Below the pieces are notes generated by a model. The model was not told the DNA's origin. It made no database searches and was given only the letters and a program-made list of their open reading frames with translations. A stretch of DNA of 64,000 nt from Saccharomycopsis crataegensis (taxonomy: Eukaryota; Ascomycota; Saccharomycetes; Ascoideales; Saccharomycopsidaceae), in assembly GCF_037102585.1 (NCBI RefSeq), contig NW_027043829.1, positions 3,348,001 to 3,412,000 on the forward strand. The letters are read 5' to 3'. The position numbers and the translations under genes were made by a program. Below are positions 1-8,823 of this stretch, piece after piece (position 1 is the first letter of the stretch; each line of letters begins with the position of its first letter).

Positions 1-703
1 TGATGCTAATTGCAACTCATCAAATCTTGTTTTAATTTAATCGGCTGTTTTTTTATATCTCTTGACTTATGCAAAGATGCGACGATCTTCAATTGACACA
101 AAACTGAAGATCCAGAAGCAAAAATTTAAAAGCAAAAATTTGAAAGCAACAATTTGAAAGCAACAATTTAAAAAGCTAAAAACTACCTGCCAAAGTGGTC
201 TGTTAATTTTGTAAAGAAGTATACACTAGAATATTTCCTGGAGGAATTAGAACTTTATGTAAGCCATGAATGGTCTGATAATTTACTGCGCGTAAAATCG
301 TTACTCGAAAGAATTCTCACGATACTCAACAATAGTGAACAGGGTATATTTATCAAACAAGACCACAGTATATTTATATAATATCTTTTTAAAATAGATA
401 TATAACAACTGTAAATTCCTTATTATGCGATGGCAAATAACCCGGACACACCAGGAGACTAAGCGCGCTCAGCAGGAGAAATTATTTTATGGTGAATTAT
501 TATAGCAGATTGACAGTTGATTAAATGTAAATGGCATCAAGAATCCACCTCATCATTCCCCGAATCCGATTATAGGAGAGCAGCGTATGGAAAGTGTCAT
601 TTGCTGCTGAACCTTTGCTTGCTATTGCTTTCTTTCTGAATACTAGCAATTTCCAGCAGGACTGCATCATTCTTGATCGATAATTACCATATATCTTCAT
701 CAT
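1..703. other. Gene-free left edge upstream of the copia-derived frame
   Basis: AT-rich sequence with no supported gene on either strand. It holds a short tandem repeat at 116-171 (listed separately). A 67-codon frame on the minus strand at 521-724 is in all likelihood chance. I see no clear LTR or polypurine tract here that would mark the end of a full retroelement. Confidence 0.6.
116..171. repeat. 14-bp tandem repeat, four copies
   Basis: Four head-to-tail copies of a 14-bp unit of the form AAGCAA(A/C)AATTT(A/G)A. The two left copies carry AAAAA and the two right copies ACAA, so the array grew by local duplication after one substitution. It lies about 530 bp upstream of the copia-derived open frame. 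No function is apparent. Confidence 0.8.
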
Positions 704-2506
704 ATGGTTTCTCCTCACGATCATGACAAACGGTCAGCAGTATTGTTGACCAGTCGATGGTTTTTCGCTAAATCCGGAAAAGGATCACCAATTGCTAAGT
801 TGGCAGTTACTGATCTTTTTGATGAACAGCCATACTTGTCAGACTTTGTTGGTAGACTTGCTTTTACCCATTTTGGCCATATTAAAGTGAAACCCAACCT
901 TTTAGAATTGGCATTAGATAATTGGCCAGAGGATAAGACATATTATATGAAAGCCCCACAAGGAATGGCCACTGAATTTGGTCTTCCAGAATATGTGAGG
1001 TTGAACCACGTTCAACAGGGCCCCGATCTAAACTTATGCCCGGTACAATTTGGAGACAGTTTAGAGAATCTGTTGAAGAGCAAATATAAATGTCTCATTA
1101 AATCGGAGGATGACGAAACACATACTGCGCCATTAGTTTTCACCGCTATTGATAATCGGGGAGCTGTTATTGACAAAAGCCCGCTTATTCGTCAATACAA
1201 TGATTTATTGGTCCCGTCAAACGAAACGAAAAATGTTAGCAAGTTATTGCGCAAAATATTCTCAATTAAAGTAAAGGAACCAAAAGATTTTCTTCAATAT
1301 GAGTTAGATTATAAAGATGTCAATTCATTTCGAGTGTCACAAATTGGCAGACTCGATAAATTATTTCGTCTGCTTAAACCTCATGATCTACAATATATCA
1401 AGAATAACAAGGTTAGAACCCTTCTAACTGAGAACTACCAAACATTGCTTCATAATTCTGCGAATCTGGTCCCCCTTGCAACCTGTTCCAAAGATCTCCC
1501 ACCCGATTATGTAAAAAAACTCCGGGGCAAAGTGATGTCGATAAAGGAGATGCAGGTTTTGCTTCAGGAGCTTCAGATTATAGCTAACAAAACCAGGTTT
1601 GATATCCAGTTTGCTGTTTATCTCCTCAGAAGATTTTTCCGCAATCCAACACCTTTGATACACCAACAAATCCTACAAGTCTTGACTTACCTTTGGAATA
1701 CCAAGCACAGCTACCTTGATTACTATTCTCATTCGAAAAAGCATACAAAAGAATCAACTAAAATCACCTTTTACACACACACTGTCCCTATAGGGAAAAA
1801 AGGTGGTTACATAATTGGGTACCTTATCCTTTTCAATGGAAAAATTATTGACTCAAGAACTGACATAACTAAAAGCCACGAAGGCAGACCCATCAAACAT
1901 CAATGGGTTGCTGATTCGCTTGCAATAACCAGAACTTTACAGAGAATCGATATGATGTATCCTCAAATTGACGCAATGTCGTTCAGAATAGAGCACATCA
2001 CTGGATACCTGAGTAACGAAGGAGTAGTGGATGAGATATACACTCAAAGGTGTTACAGGACCCCGATGTTTAGACACCTTTCGCATTACACTTTACTGGG
2101 CCAGCCGTTGGTTATGGAGGTGATAAAAGAGGCGGACAATCCAGCAAGACTTTTGACATCAAGAGTGGGTGCAAAAACATCTGAAAGAATCTTGACTTCA
2201 AAAGCATTGAGTAGTGGTTTCAAATTCTCAAGTAGTCCAGTGTCATCTCCGTCTACTGGTAAAGGGGTCATCCAGCAAGACTTTGATAAGAAATTCACTA
2301 GTATTACCGAAACCCCACGTGCAAAATTCCTCATAAAAATAAGAAACCTCCCATCAAAGACCACAGAAGATATACAGACTGCAATAATACCAGAATTTAC
2401 AATGCCGTTATTACCTAAAGCTGATAAGGGGAATATATATAAAAAAACAAGCAACACACTCACACGGTTTCTGTTTTACGTTAAAGCCGGTTATTATTAT
2501 CGATGA
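704..2506 (+). mobile_element. Ty1/copia-type reverse transcriptase-RNase H derived frame (fossil or exapted)
   Basis: A 600-codon open frame that aligns by eye along its length with the RVT_2 reverse transcriptase plus RNase H end of Ty1/copia Pol. The N-terminal quarter resembles the RWxFK...KARLV start of the domain. Residues 78-90 contain YMKAPQGM, as in the copia YMxxPxGF block. The middle has the PKDFLxYELDY segment. The C-terminal third has the FDIxFAVxLLxRFxxNPT and YLWNTKH blocks and ends in an RNase H-like EADNPARLLTS tail. Gag, protease and integrase are not present next to it, and no flanking LTRs were recognised. Overall it is an old, partial element. The catalytic core is not preserved, so polymerase activity is not expected, yet the frame stays open for 1.8 kb. 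That leaves room for host use. Unlike host genes it uses CTG codons several times. Confidence 0.75.
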
Positions 2507-3001
2507 TGGTAACAAGAACCAAAAAAAAAAAAAGAAAAAAAGAAAATACAGTGAAAAGAACTCATGTCTTAGATAGGCATGTTACTTAATAGCAGTTACA
2601 AAACACATCCTCATGATATCACAAACCAAATTTCTGATATTTTCATTAAAATAAAAACTCTGTGTCACTTATGCTGGTTTACTTCTGATGAGAATGCATT
2701 GTTGACCAATGCAAACCTCTAGAAGTCGCAAGCTAACATGAAATCAATAACAATCATTCATTGATCTTCTCACATGGGGTTTCAACTATATGCAAAATAT
2801 TGAGAGAGAGGGCGATAGAAAAAGAAGAAATAAAACGCAGAAGTAGAGGTAAATTCAATACAAAGTATGCAACTAAAACAAGTGAAAATAAATGTCTCAT
2901 TATGATTATTGAATACCAAGAGGTCCTGAGGCCCCCTGGCGCTATTTGTAGTTAAGAAAACCTATATATGTGGTAATCTAAGACACCGAGTAATTACTCA
3001 A
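2507..3001. other. Intergenic, between the copia-derived frame and LAS17 3' end
   Basis: Convergent 3' ends, AT-rich with an A-run just after the copia-derived frame. I searched the strand of LAS17 here for a coding segment resembling an acidic WASP tail and found none. Nothing else is supported. Confidence 0.5.
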
Positions 3002-4846
3002 TTAGAAATGCTTGATTTGTGACTTATCAACTTTCTTTAATTGACCAATCCCTGAACCTCGGATTGCTGCAAACAATGCATCTGCATTACCAGGTCCTCC
3101 TGCTGATGGGGAACCACCTCCTATTGGAGGCGCCTGCGCTGGGGGAGCTGGCGGTGGCGGTGGTGAGATAGAAGCCGATTGACCAGGTAGTGACATTGCC
3201 ATAGTGTAACGGTTTTGTTGATGCATTGCTGGAGGCATAGGAGGAGCTTGAGGAGCACCAAACGATGGAGGCATAGGAGGAGCTACTGGTGGATTATTAG
3301 CAAAGCTTTTAGGAGGCATTGGAGGAAGTTGAGGAGGTATAACTGCCACAGGAGGGGCCATTGGTTGAGAGAATTGTTGCGAAGCCGCACCTACTGGTTT
3401 CCTTGACGGAGGTGGAGGAGGAGCTCCACCGGCTCTCCTACTTGGAGGAGGTGGTGGGGCATAATTAGACCTCATCGGAGGAAGAGGAGGGTTAATAATT
3501 CCTGGTGCAGTGTGTTGAACTCCAGAGTGTGCTGGAGGAAGCGCTGGTGGGGCCTGAGGAGTCCGTGGTGGAGCTTGAGGGGCCTGAGGAAGAGTTCGTG
3601 GTGCAGCTACAGGCGCTGGAGGAAGGGTACGTAGAGCTGGAGGAACACTCCGCACAGGAGCCGGAGGAAGTGAAGGGGCGGTGGAAGTACCTGTTCTGAA
3701 ATTCGCAAGGCCTGAACCTCCTGCGGTTTGTGATGGCACACCAAATTGTGGGGAGTAGTTATTTGCAGGTATGGGCGTACGTGGTGGTAGCGAGGGATGC
3801 GATGGTTGTTGCTGCTGCTCTTGTTGAAGTTTCTGGACTGTGCCATAAATAGGAGTTTTAGGAGGCAATGGAGGGGAAGGTGTGTGCTGATGAGCTAAAC
3901 CTTGGCCCATAAATGTTGGAGCAGGAGGAAGTCTGTATTTATGCTCATTAGCCACATGAGTAGATCCTGGGGTCTCTGGAGGTGTCTGTGATTCTTCAGT
4001 TCCAGCAGGTGGAGGTGGAGGGGGAGGTGCTTTCTTCTTTTTACCACTTGGGACCGGGCTACTTTCGTGGCTAGAGTCAGTAGTCGATTGAGAATTAGCT
4101 CTATTTTTCGATGCAGGTTGAGAGTATTGATATTTTCTAGGAATTGGAGGCTCCAAACCAACTAGTGATTGAGGGCCGTTGTTTCTAATGTACTGTTTAA
4201 TGAACTCCCTGTTGTCCACAACCATCCATTCGCTGATGCCTTCTTCCGCCTCGAGCTTACTATATACATCTCTCCACTCTGGAGGAGGAGCATCAGAGTA
4301 ATAGAGAATATTTTTTGCCCTTCTGACTTTTTGAATATTGTTTGGATCACTAGTGTCAATCAGGGCAAAACCTCTTGGACCTGCAGCATCAGGTTTGTTC
4401 TGTTCATCAATGATGGCTTTATTATTAGCTACCACCGCGTTTTTATTAGCAACTGTGTGTTTCGATCCATACTTTTCTTTACTTGTTACTCTTTTGAAGA
4501 AATGATTTGCTTCACTAACATCCTCGAATAATAATCCACAATTGAATTCTTCCAATTCAAACGAATGGAAAAACGTTCTATCTTTATTATATTGGAAGTT
4601 TACCGGTAACTCTTGATCCCAAAGTATCCCTCGCTGGCCCTGAATATCAATCAATTTAATAAAAAATGTCTTTCCTACTAAATCATCGACTAACACAACA
4701 GCACCCGACAATCCAGTGTCCTTGTAGTTTTCAGGATCAGGAAAGGCAATATAAAGTTTGGCCACAGTGGCATCGATAATTTTATTTGATCCCTTCGGGA
4801 TTGCTCTTTTGATCTTTTCGTTGTCCTCCTTGCTTAATACACCCAT
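3002..4846 (-). CDS. LAS17: WASP-family actin nucleation promoting factor (Las17/Wal1)
   Basis: A 614-residue yeast WASP. It drives Arp2/3-dependent actin patch assembly during endocytosis and, through WH1, binds verprolin (Vrp1). The WH1/EVH1 domain fills residues ~10-125 (KLYIAFPDPENY, GLLFEDVSEANHFF). A long proline-rich region follows (~230-575) with many PPPPP and APPxPP runs expected to bind SH3 proteins and profilin. A WH2 actin-binding motif lies at the very end (LFAAIRGSGIGQLKKVD). The frame stops 8 residues after the WH2 core, so the central/acidic (CA) segment with terminal tryptophan, which contacts Arp2/3 in family members, is absent. No plausible 3' exon was found downstream. 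Total length is near that of S. cerevisiae Las17 (633). Family assignment is secure; the missing tail is what I see, not a known trait. Confidence 0.93.
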   Translation of the reverse strand: MGVLSKEDNEKIKRAIPKGSNKIIDATVAKLYIAFPDPENYKDTGLSGAVVLVDDLVGKTFFIKLIDIQGQRGILWDQELPVNFQYNKDRTFFHSFELEEFNCGLLFEDVSEANHFFKRVTSKEKYGSKHTVANKNAVVANNKAIIDEQNKPDAAGPRGFALIDTSDPNNIQKVRRAKNILYYSDAPPPEWRDVYSKLEAEEGISEWMVVDNREFIKQYIRNNGPQSLVGLEPPIPRKYQYSQPASKNRANSQSTTDSSHESSPVPSGKKKKAPPPPPPPAGTEESQTPPETPGSTHVANEHKYRLPPAPTFMGQGLAHQHTPSPPLPPKTPIYGTVQKLQQEQQQQPSHPSLPPRTPIPANNYSPQFGVPSQTAGGSGLANFRTGTSTAPSLPPAPVRSVPPALRTLPPAPVAAPRTLPQAPQAPPRTPQAPPALPPAHSGVQHTAPGIINPPLPPMRSNYAPPPPPSRRAGGAPPPPPSRKPVGAASQQFSQPMAPPVAVIPPQLPPMPPKSFANNPPVAPPMPPSFGAPQAPPMPPAMHQQNRYTMAMSLPGQSASISPPPPPAPPAQAPPIGGGSPSAGGPGNADALFAAIRGSGIGQLKKVDKSQIKHF

Positions 4847-5220
4847 GATCTGAGGGTTCTGGTTTGCTATATGATGTTATTGTTCAGGTTTGCGAGACGT
4901 AACTCTGGCGCTCCCTTTTTTCTTTGATGGGTGGCCACTGGAAGGTTACGCGGCGATGGTGCGTGCTCCTGATCTACACTCCAAGAATAGGCAGAGGTTT
5001 TATATCAATTCACTTTAAATTCTATTCAGATTTAAAGAACAAAAAAAAAAAATGGAAAAAAAATATAACGAGGAAATCACTATTTAGACAGATAGCAGTT
5101 TAATAGCAAAAGTTAAACAATTACAAAAAAAAAAATGGGGAATAATAATATAAGAGAAGAAAGTACGACAAAATTGCGTTTGCCTATTCAAAAGCTAAGG
5201 TTCATCAACCAGCACTTTGA
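4847..5220. other. LAS17 promoter / GLN4 3' flank
   Basis: 374 bp between the LAS17 start and the GLN4 stop (both minus strand). Contains A-runs near 5040 and 5125 and no gene. A GC-richer patch around 4895-4965 precedes LAS17 and may be its promoter; no specific site is claimed. Confidence 0.5.
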
Positions 5221-7638
5221 TTAATTTTTTAAAGAGTCTTCCTTAAGACTAACAATTCTGTTCAAAATAAATTTGTCAGAGGTACTATCTTTATCAAGAG
5301 CAAAATAACCAACTCTCATACCTTGGAATCTCACACTTTCAATACTGTCAGATTTTTCCTTGACGGTGAACTCATCGTTTTCACGAGGAACATTGTAAGG
5401 AGAGTTTTTCTTAATTTCCAAAAAGTTTGGTTCGATTATGGTGTTGGTCAAAACAACTTCAGATTCCGAATTAATGTCGTTCAAGAAGCCGCCTTCAGCA
5501 GTCAAAGGATTTTCAGACTTGAACAACGCATTCTGAATTCTAGTTTCAGCAATCTTAAGTGGTGAATTGTGTTTTGGAGAGTTTGCAAGCCAGTGAATAT
5601 AGGTCTTTGGCTTGCCAAAAGAGGCAGAATATTGGGCGTAAATCTTAGTGACCTTACCGTTGGAATCTTCATCAACTCTGGTGACCTTTATTGGGTGTGG
5701 CACTTTAATTAACCCAACTGGTTGATCCATAGTTAATCTGAAAAATTCCTTGGAGTCGGTCTTCTTGAAGTCCTCTCTCTCAATAAATATGGATTTAGTA
5801 AATGGAACCTTTCTATCTTTTCCGAAATAGCTGGAGTTCTTACCATTCTTGTATGGGATTTCGATAAATTCTTCGTAATCGTCATCCAAGTTTTCTAACA
5901 CCACTTCAATAGGGTCCAAAATGAAGAACAATCTCGGAGTGACGTCTTCCAAGTATTTTCTGATAGCAGATTCAAATCTAACTAGTTGAATATTAGAGTC
6001 ATTTCTAGTAACCCCCAAAGTGGAGATAAACGACAAGATAGCTCCTGGTGGAATACCACGTCTTTTGATAGCTTCCAAAGTAAACAATCTTGGGTCATCC
6101 CAGCCTCTGACATATTTGTCCTCAACCAATTTGGCAATCTTTCTCTTGGACATAATAGTACCTGTGAGGTTTAATCTACCGTATTCTCTTTGAGCAGGTC
6201 TAAAGACATGCAAAGTATCACACAACCATTCATAACTTTCTCTAGATAAGTAGAATTCAGTGGTACACAAAGAGTGAGTAATATTTTCCATACTATCAAC
6301 CAAACAATGAGTGAAGTCATAAGTTGGATAAATCTTCCATTTGTCTCCGGTTCTTGGGTGAGGTTTGTCAATGACTCTATAAGCAATCAAATCCCACATT
6401 TGAGGACTGTTAGAACCCAACAAGTTTTGTTTCATTCTAAGAGTGGCTTCACCAGGCTTGTATTTGCCATCTCTCATAGCTCTGAATTTTTTCAAGTTTT
6501 CTTCAACTGTTTGAGCAGCCCATGGTGATTCGTGTCTTTCACCACCAGCCTTACCATTGACAATACCTCTTTGTGCCTGAATTTCTTCAGGAGTACAGTG
6601 ATCAACATAAGCTTTACCAACTTGAATCAATTTTTCAGCCAATTCATATAATTGGTCAAAATAATCTGAAGAATAAGTGATCTTCCAAGGTTCAAAACCT
6701 AACCATTCAATCATGTTTTTAATAGATGTGAAATAAACATCTTCCTCCTTAGCAGGGTTGGTATCGTCATAACGCAAATAGCATACACCATTGTTGTATT
6801 TGGCAAAGCCAAAGTTAACAAAAATTGCCTTGGAGTGTCCGATATGTAAAAATCCATTTGGTTCAGGTGGGAATCTGGTGTGCACCATACCCTTTGTGAC
6901 CTTCAAGTGTTCAGCCATTAATTCCGGATAAGCTTGAGGGTTTTCACCAACTTTGTGTAATGCTCCCAAAAAACCTTCAGTGAACATAGATCTCTTTTCA
7001 GTAGCCACCGCTTGCTTTGCGGCATTACCACCAGCAGGAGCCTTCTTTTTCTTCGATTCTTTCTTCACCACGTCTCTTTCATCTTTTGGACCAATCATAA
7101 CCAATATTTGTTCATCGATAATTGGCTTAAAGAAAGCAGGATTAGCCCACTTCAAACTTGGCAAGTTTCTAACTTCGTTCATCAAAGTTTGAATATGCTT
7201 GTATCTCTTAGTTTCAATTTCTTCTTTGTGAGCGGTCATGTATTCAATGATGACTTTCTTGACATCGTCTTTAGTGAGCTCGATACCAACACCTGAATTC
7301 TCGTTTAATCCTTCAACGGTAGCATTTTCCTTTTCAGTTTTAACATAGTTCAATGCGGCAGTCAATTGGACATTAGATTTGAGTCTGCCATCAACGATAC
7401 CATCAGTGATCAAGGATAAGTTCACCACTGGAGAAGCAGCATCACTATTTTTAGTAGAGGAGGCCAATGAATGTAAAAGGACCAACTTAGCATTGTCTAG
7501 TGGATCTTGGGAACGAAGGGTGCCAATGACTTGATTCAAAGCATTGGAAACCTTCTTGTTTTTCACAATTTCCTTAACTTTTACCTCAGCAAAACCTATT
7601 TTAGAAAAGGCTTCAGTGAGATTATCAACGTCAGACAT
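5221..7638 (-). CDS. GLN4: Cytosolic glutaminyl-tRNA synthetase
   Basis: Charges tRNA-Gln with glutamine. The 805-residue protein matches the yeast enzyme (about 809). The N-terminal eukaryote-specific appended domain covers ~1-190, followed by a lysine-rich linker (ESKKKKAP, ~194-201). The class I catalytic core starts at PPEPNGFLHIGHSKA (~257-271, the HIGH motif) and holds the MSKRK signature in the second half of the Rossmann domain. The anticodon-binding beta-barrels form the C-terminus. The start chosen is ATG at 7638; an in-frame GTG lies 14 codons upstream but is not a credible yeast start. In-frame CTG appears absent. A Reb1-type site lies about 125 bp upstream of the ATG. Confidence 0.97.
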   Translation of the reverse strand: MSDVDNLTEAFSKIGFAEVKVKEIVKNKKVSNALNQVIGTLRSQDPLDNAKLVLLHSLASSTKNSDAASPVVNLSLITDGIVDGRLKSNVQLTAALNYVKTEKENATVEGLNENSGVGIELTKDDVKKVIIEYMTAHKEEIETKRYKHIQTLMNEVRNLPSLKWANPAFFKPIIDEQILVMIGPKDERDVVKKESKKKKAPAGGNAAKQAVATEKRSMFTEGFLGALHKVGENPQAYPELMAEHLKVTKGMVHTRFPPEPNGFLHIGHSKAIFVNFGFAKYNNGVCYLRYDDTNPAKEEDVYFTSIKNMIEWLGFEPWKITYSSDYFDQLYELAEKLIQVGKAYVDHCTPEEIQAQRGIVNGKAGGERHESPWAAQTVEENLKKFRAMRDGKYKPGEATLRMKQNLLGSNSPQMWDLIAYRVIDKPHPRTGDKWKIYPTYDFTHCLVDSMENITHSLCTTEFYLSRESYEWLCDTLHVFRPAQREYGRLNLTGTIMSKRKIAKLVEDKYVRGWDDPRLFTLEAIKRRGIPPGAILSFISTLGVTRNDSNIQLVRFESAIRKYLEDVTPRLFFILDPIEVVLENLDDDYEEFIEIPYKNGKNSSYFGKDRKVPFTKSIFIEREDFKKTDSKEFFRLTMDQPVGLIKVPHPIKVTRVDEDSNGKVTKIYAQYSASFGKPKTYIHWLANSPKHNSPLKIAETRIQNALFKSENPLTAEGGFLNDINSESEVVLTNTIIEPNFLEIKKNSPYNVPRENDEFTVKEKSDSIESVRFQGMRVGYFALDKDSTSDKFILNRIVSLKEDSLKN

Positions 7639-8204
7639 TTTTCTTTTAATTGTATTGTATATTATATCTAAATAATTCACAGTATCACTGAATCTCTTCA
7701 GCTAGAATTTTTTTTTTTTTCAACAACAAATTGCATGATAACAAGATATAAAATAAGTATGTTACCCGGCTTTAACATTTTACCAAATTTCTGATTACAT
7801 ATATTCTGTTGTATTACACAATACAAATGTAAGAAATTAATTATTTAACTAGAGGATGTAAAATATGATAGTTAATTCTTTTTTTTTTAATTTCTCTGTT
7901 ATAGAATTTGAAAAGGTATCAATACTGTGGATATGAATTTCAGAATAAATAGAGGGAAGATGTGAGGCGACATACCGATTTTTTCATTCTGGCTCGCCAT
8001 CTTCTCTTGAGAAGACCGCTTTTAAACTCTCTGTTTATCAAAAGTTACCTGCCAGGAAATTATAGCTTCAAAATCTCCAAGATTGCAAGAATGGAAAAGA
8101 TTTGCGATGGAGATGTTTTGTGATTCATATCCCATCAAGGGGTGATAACTATGATACCAAGCAACATGCATACCGTAAACCAGAGAAAAATATCTACAAA
8201 AAGG
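7639..8204. other. GLN4 promoter region
   Basis: 566 bp of AT-rich sequence between the GLN4 start and the CAG tRNA. It holds the Reb1-type site at 7762-7768 and T-runs near 7708 and 7879. No gene supported. Confidence 0.55.
7762..7768 (+). promoter_or_regulatory. Reb1-type site (TTACCCG) before GLN4
   Basis: Exact TTACCCG, the core consensus of the general regulatory factor Reb1 in budding yeasts, about 125 bp upstream of the GLN4 ATG. The same core occurs at a similar distance before the genes at 59954 and 62525. Binding is inferred. Confidence 0.45.
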
Positions 8205-8302
8205 TGCTGCCGGCGTGAGTCGAACACGCGACCAGCATTCTACGCTGGAGATGATGGGTAAATATCCTGACTCATCCGCCTTTACCGCTCGGCCACAACA
8301 GC
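8205..8302 (-). tRNA. Class II tRNA with anticodon CAG and 10-nt intron (Leu or Ser, identity unclear)
   Basis: Folded by eye: acceptor GCTGTTG/CGGCAGC (7 bp with G-T pairs), D-arm GCC...GGC with a 10-nt loop, anticodon stem GATGA/TCATC, T-arm GCGTG-TTCGACT-CACGC. The long variable arm (5-bp stem, 7-nt loop) makes it a Leu/Ser-class tRNA. With the canonical intron site after position 37, the anticodon is CAG (8267-8269), G37, and a 10-nt intron at 8256-8265. Position 33 is U, unlike the G33 typical of tRNA-Ser(CAG) in the Candida CTG clade. The discriminator is A73, as in yeast tRNA-Leu, while the 10-nt D-loop is serine-like and matches the tRNA-Ser at 32246. A Pol III T-run lies about 90 nt after neither end; the nearest is TTTTT immediately downstream (minus strand) of the 3' end. 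Confidence 0.85.
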
Positions 8303-8823
8303 AGGGGTGCCACACCCTATATAAAGAGCCACTTCCTGGCCGCTGGAACTCCTAGCTTGTATAACCACTATATTTTCTTATTATTCCCAGAATACCATTC
8401 GGCCAGAAAGTTTCTCCGTGTGTTTTAGGGCAGTCGGTTGCCATTTGCTCCGTCAGAACCCCCGATTTTGGGAAGACGAGGGGAGTGGCAACCTGAGGGA
8501 TGCATGATCTGCATGATGAGTGACACACGTGATATTGGTGATGATGACATAAAATTGCACATGATATAGTATTATGGAATATCACAGAGACTAATTGTTT
8601 TGAAGTGTCAAAACGAGAATGTGTTTTTCCCTATCAGCTGGGATGGACGTGAGAAATATATATCAAGACTATGGGAAGATATCTAGCTTCAAATATTATG
8701 AGATTAAGGATAAAATTGGTTTCCGTTTTCTTTGCATAGCTTAATGAATTTCAATGTTACGATAAAATTACAGCTCATATTTTAATAGCCATTGAAGATT
8801 ATAGATATTATAGTACATTGGTA
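8303..8823. other. Intergenic with a structured GC-rich island
   Basis: 521 bp between the CAG tRNA and the stop of the 8824 gene. Most is AT-rich, but ~8390-8520 is GC-rich and contains the inverted repeat described at 8436-8493. No coding gene is supported. Confidence 0.5.
8436..8493. other. Long imperfect hairpin, possible structured RNA
   Basis: GGTTGCCA at 8436-8443 pairs with TGGCAACC at 8486-8493. After a 4-nt bulge (TTTG), CTCC (8448-8451) pairs with GGAG (8482-8485), giving 12 paired positions. A short CCC/GGG hairpin can form in the loop. The island is clearly richer in GC than its surroundings. It could be part of an RNA gene or a protein-binding dyad; I do not recognise the family. 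Confidence 0.4.

Noticed and set aside
521-724. 67-codon minus-strand frame overlapping the copia-derived frame start
   Set aside because: Short, no similarity, and overlaps the better supported plus-strand frame.
3002-3060. A 3' intron rescuing the LAS17 acidic tail
   Set aside because: No GTATGT-like donor near the stop and no acidic, Trp-ended segment downstream on that strand.
8205-8302. tRNA-Ala(CAG) as in Pachysolen
   Set aside because: The tRNA is class II with a long variable arm and lacks the G3-U70 pair that defines alanine tRNAs.
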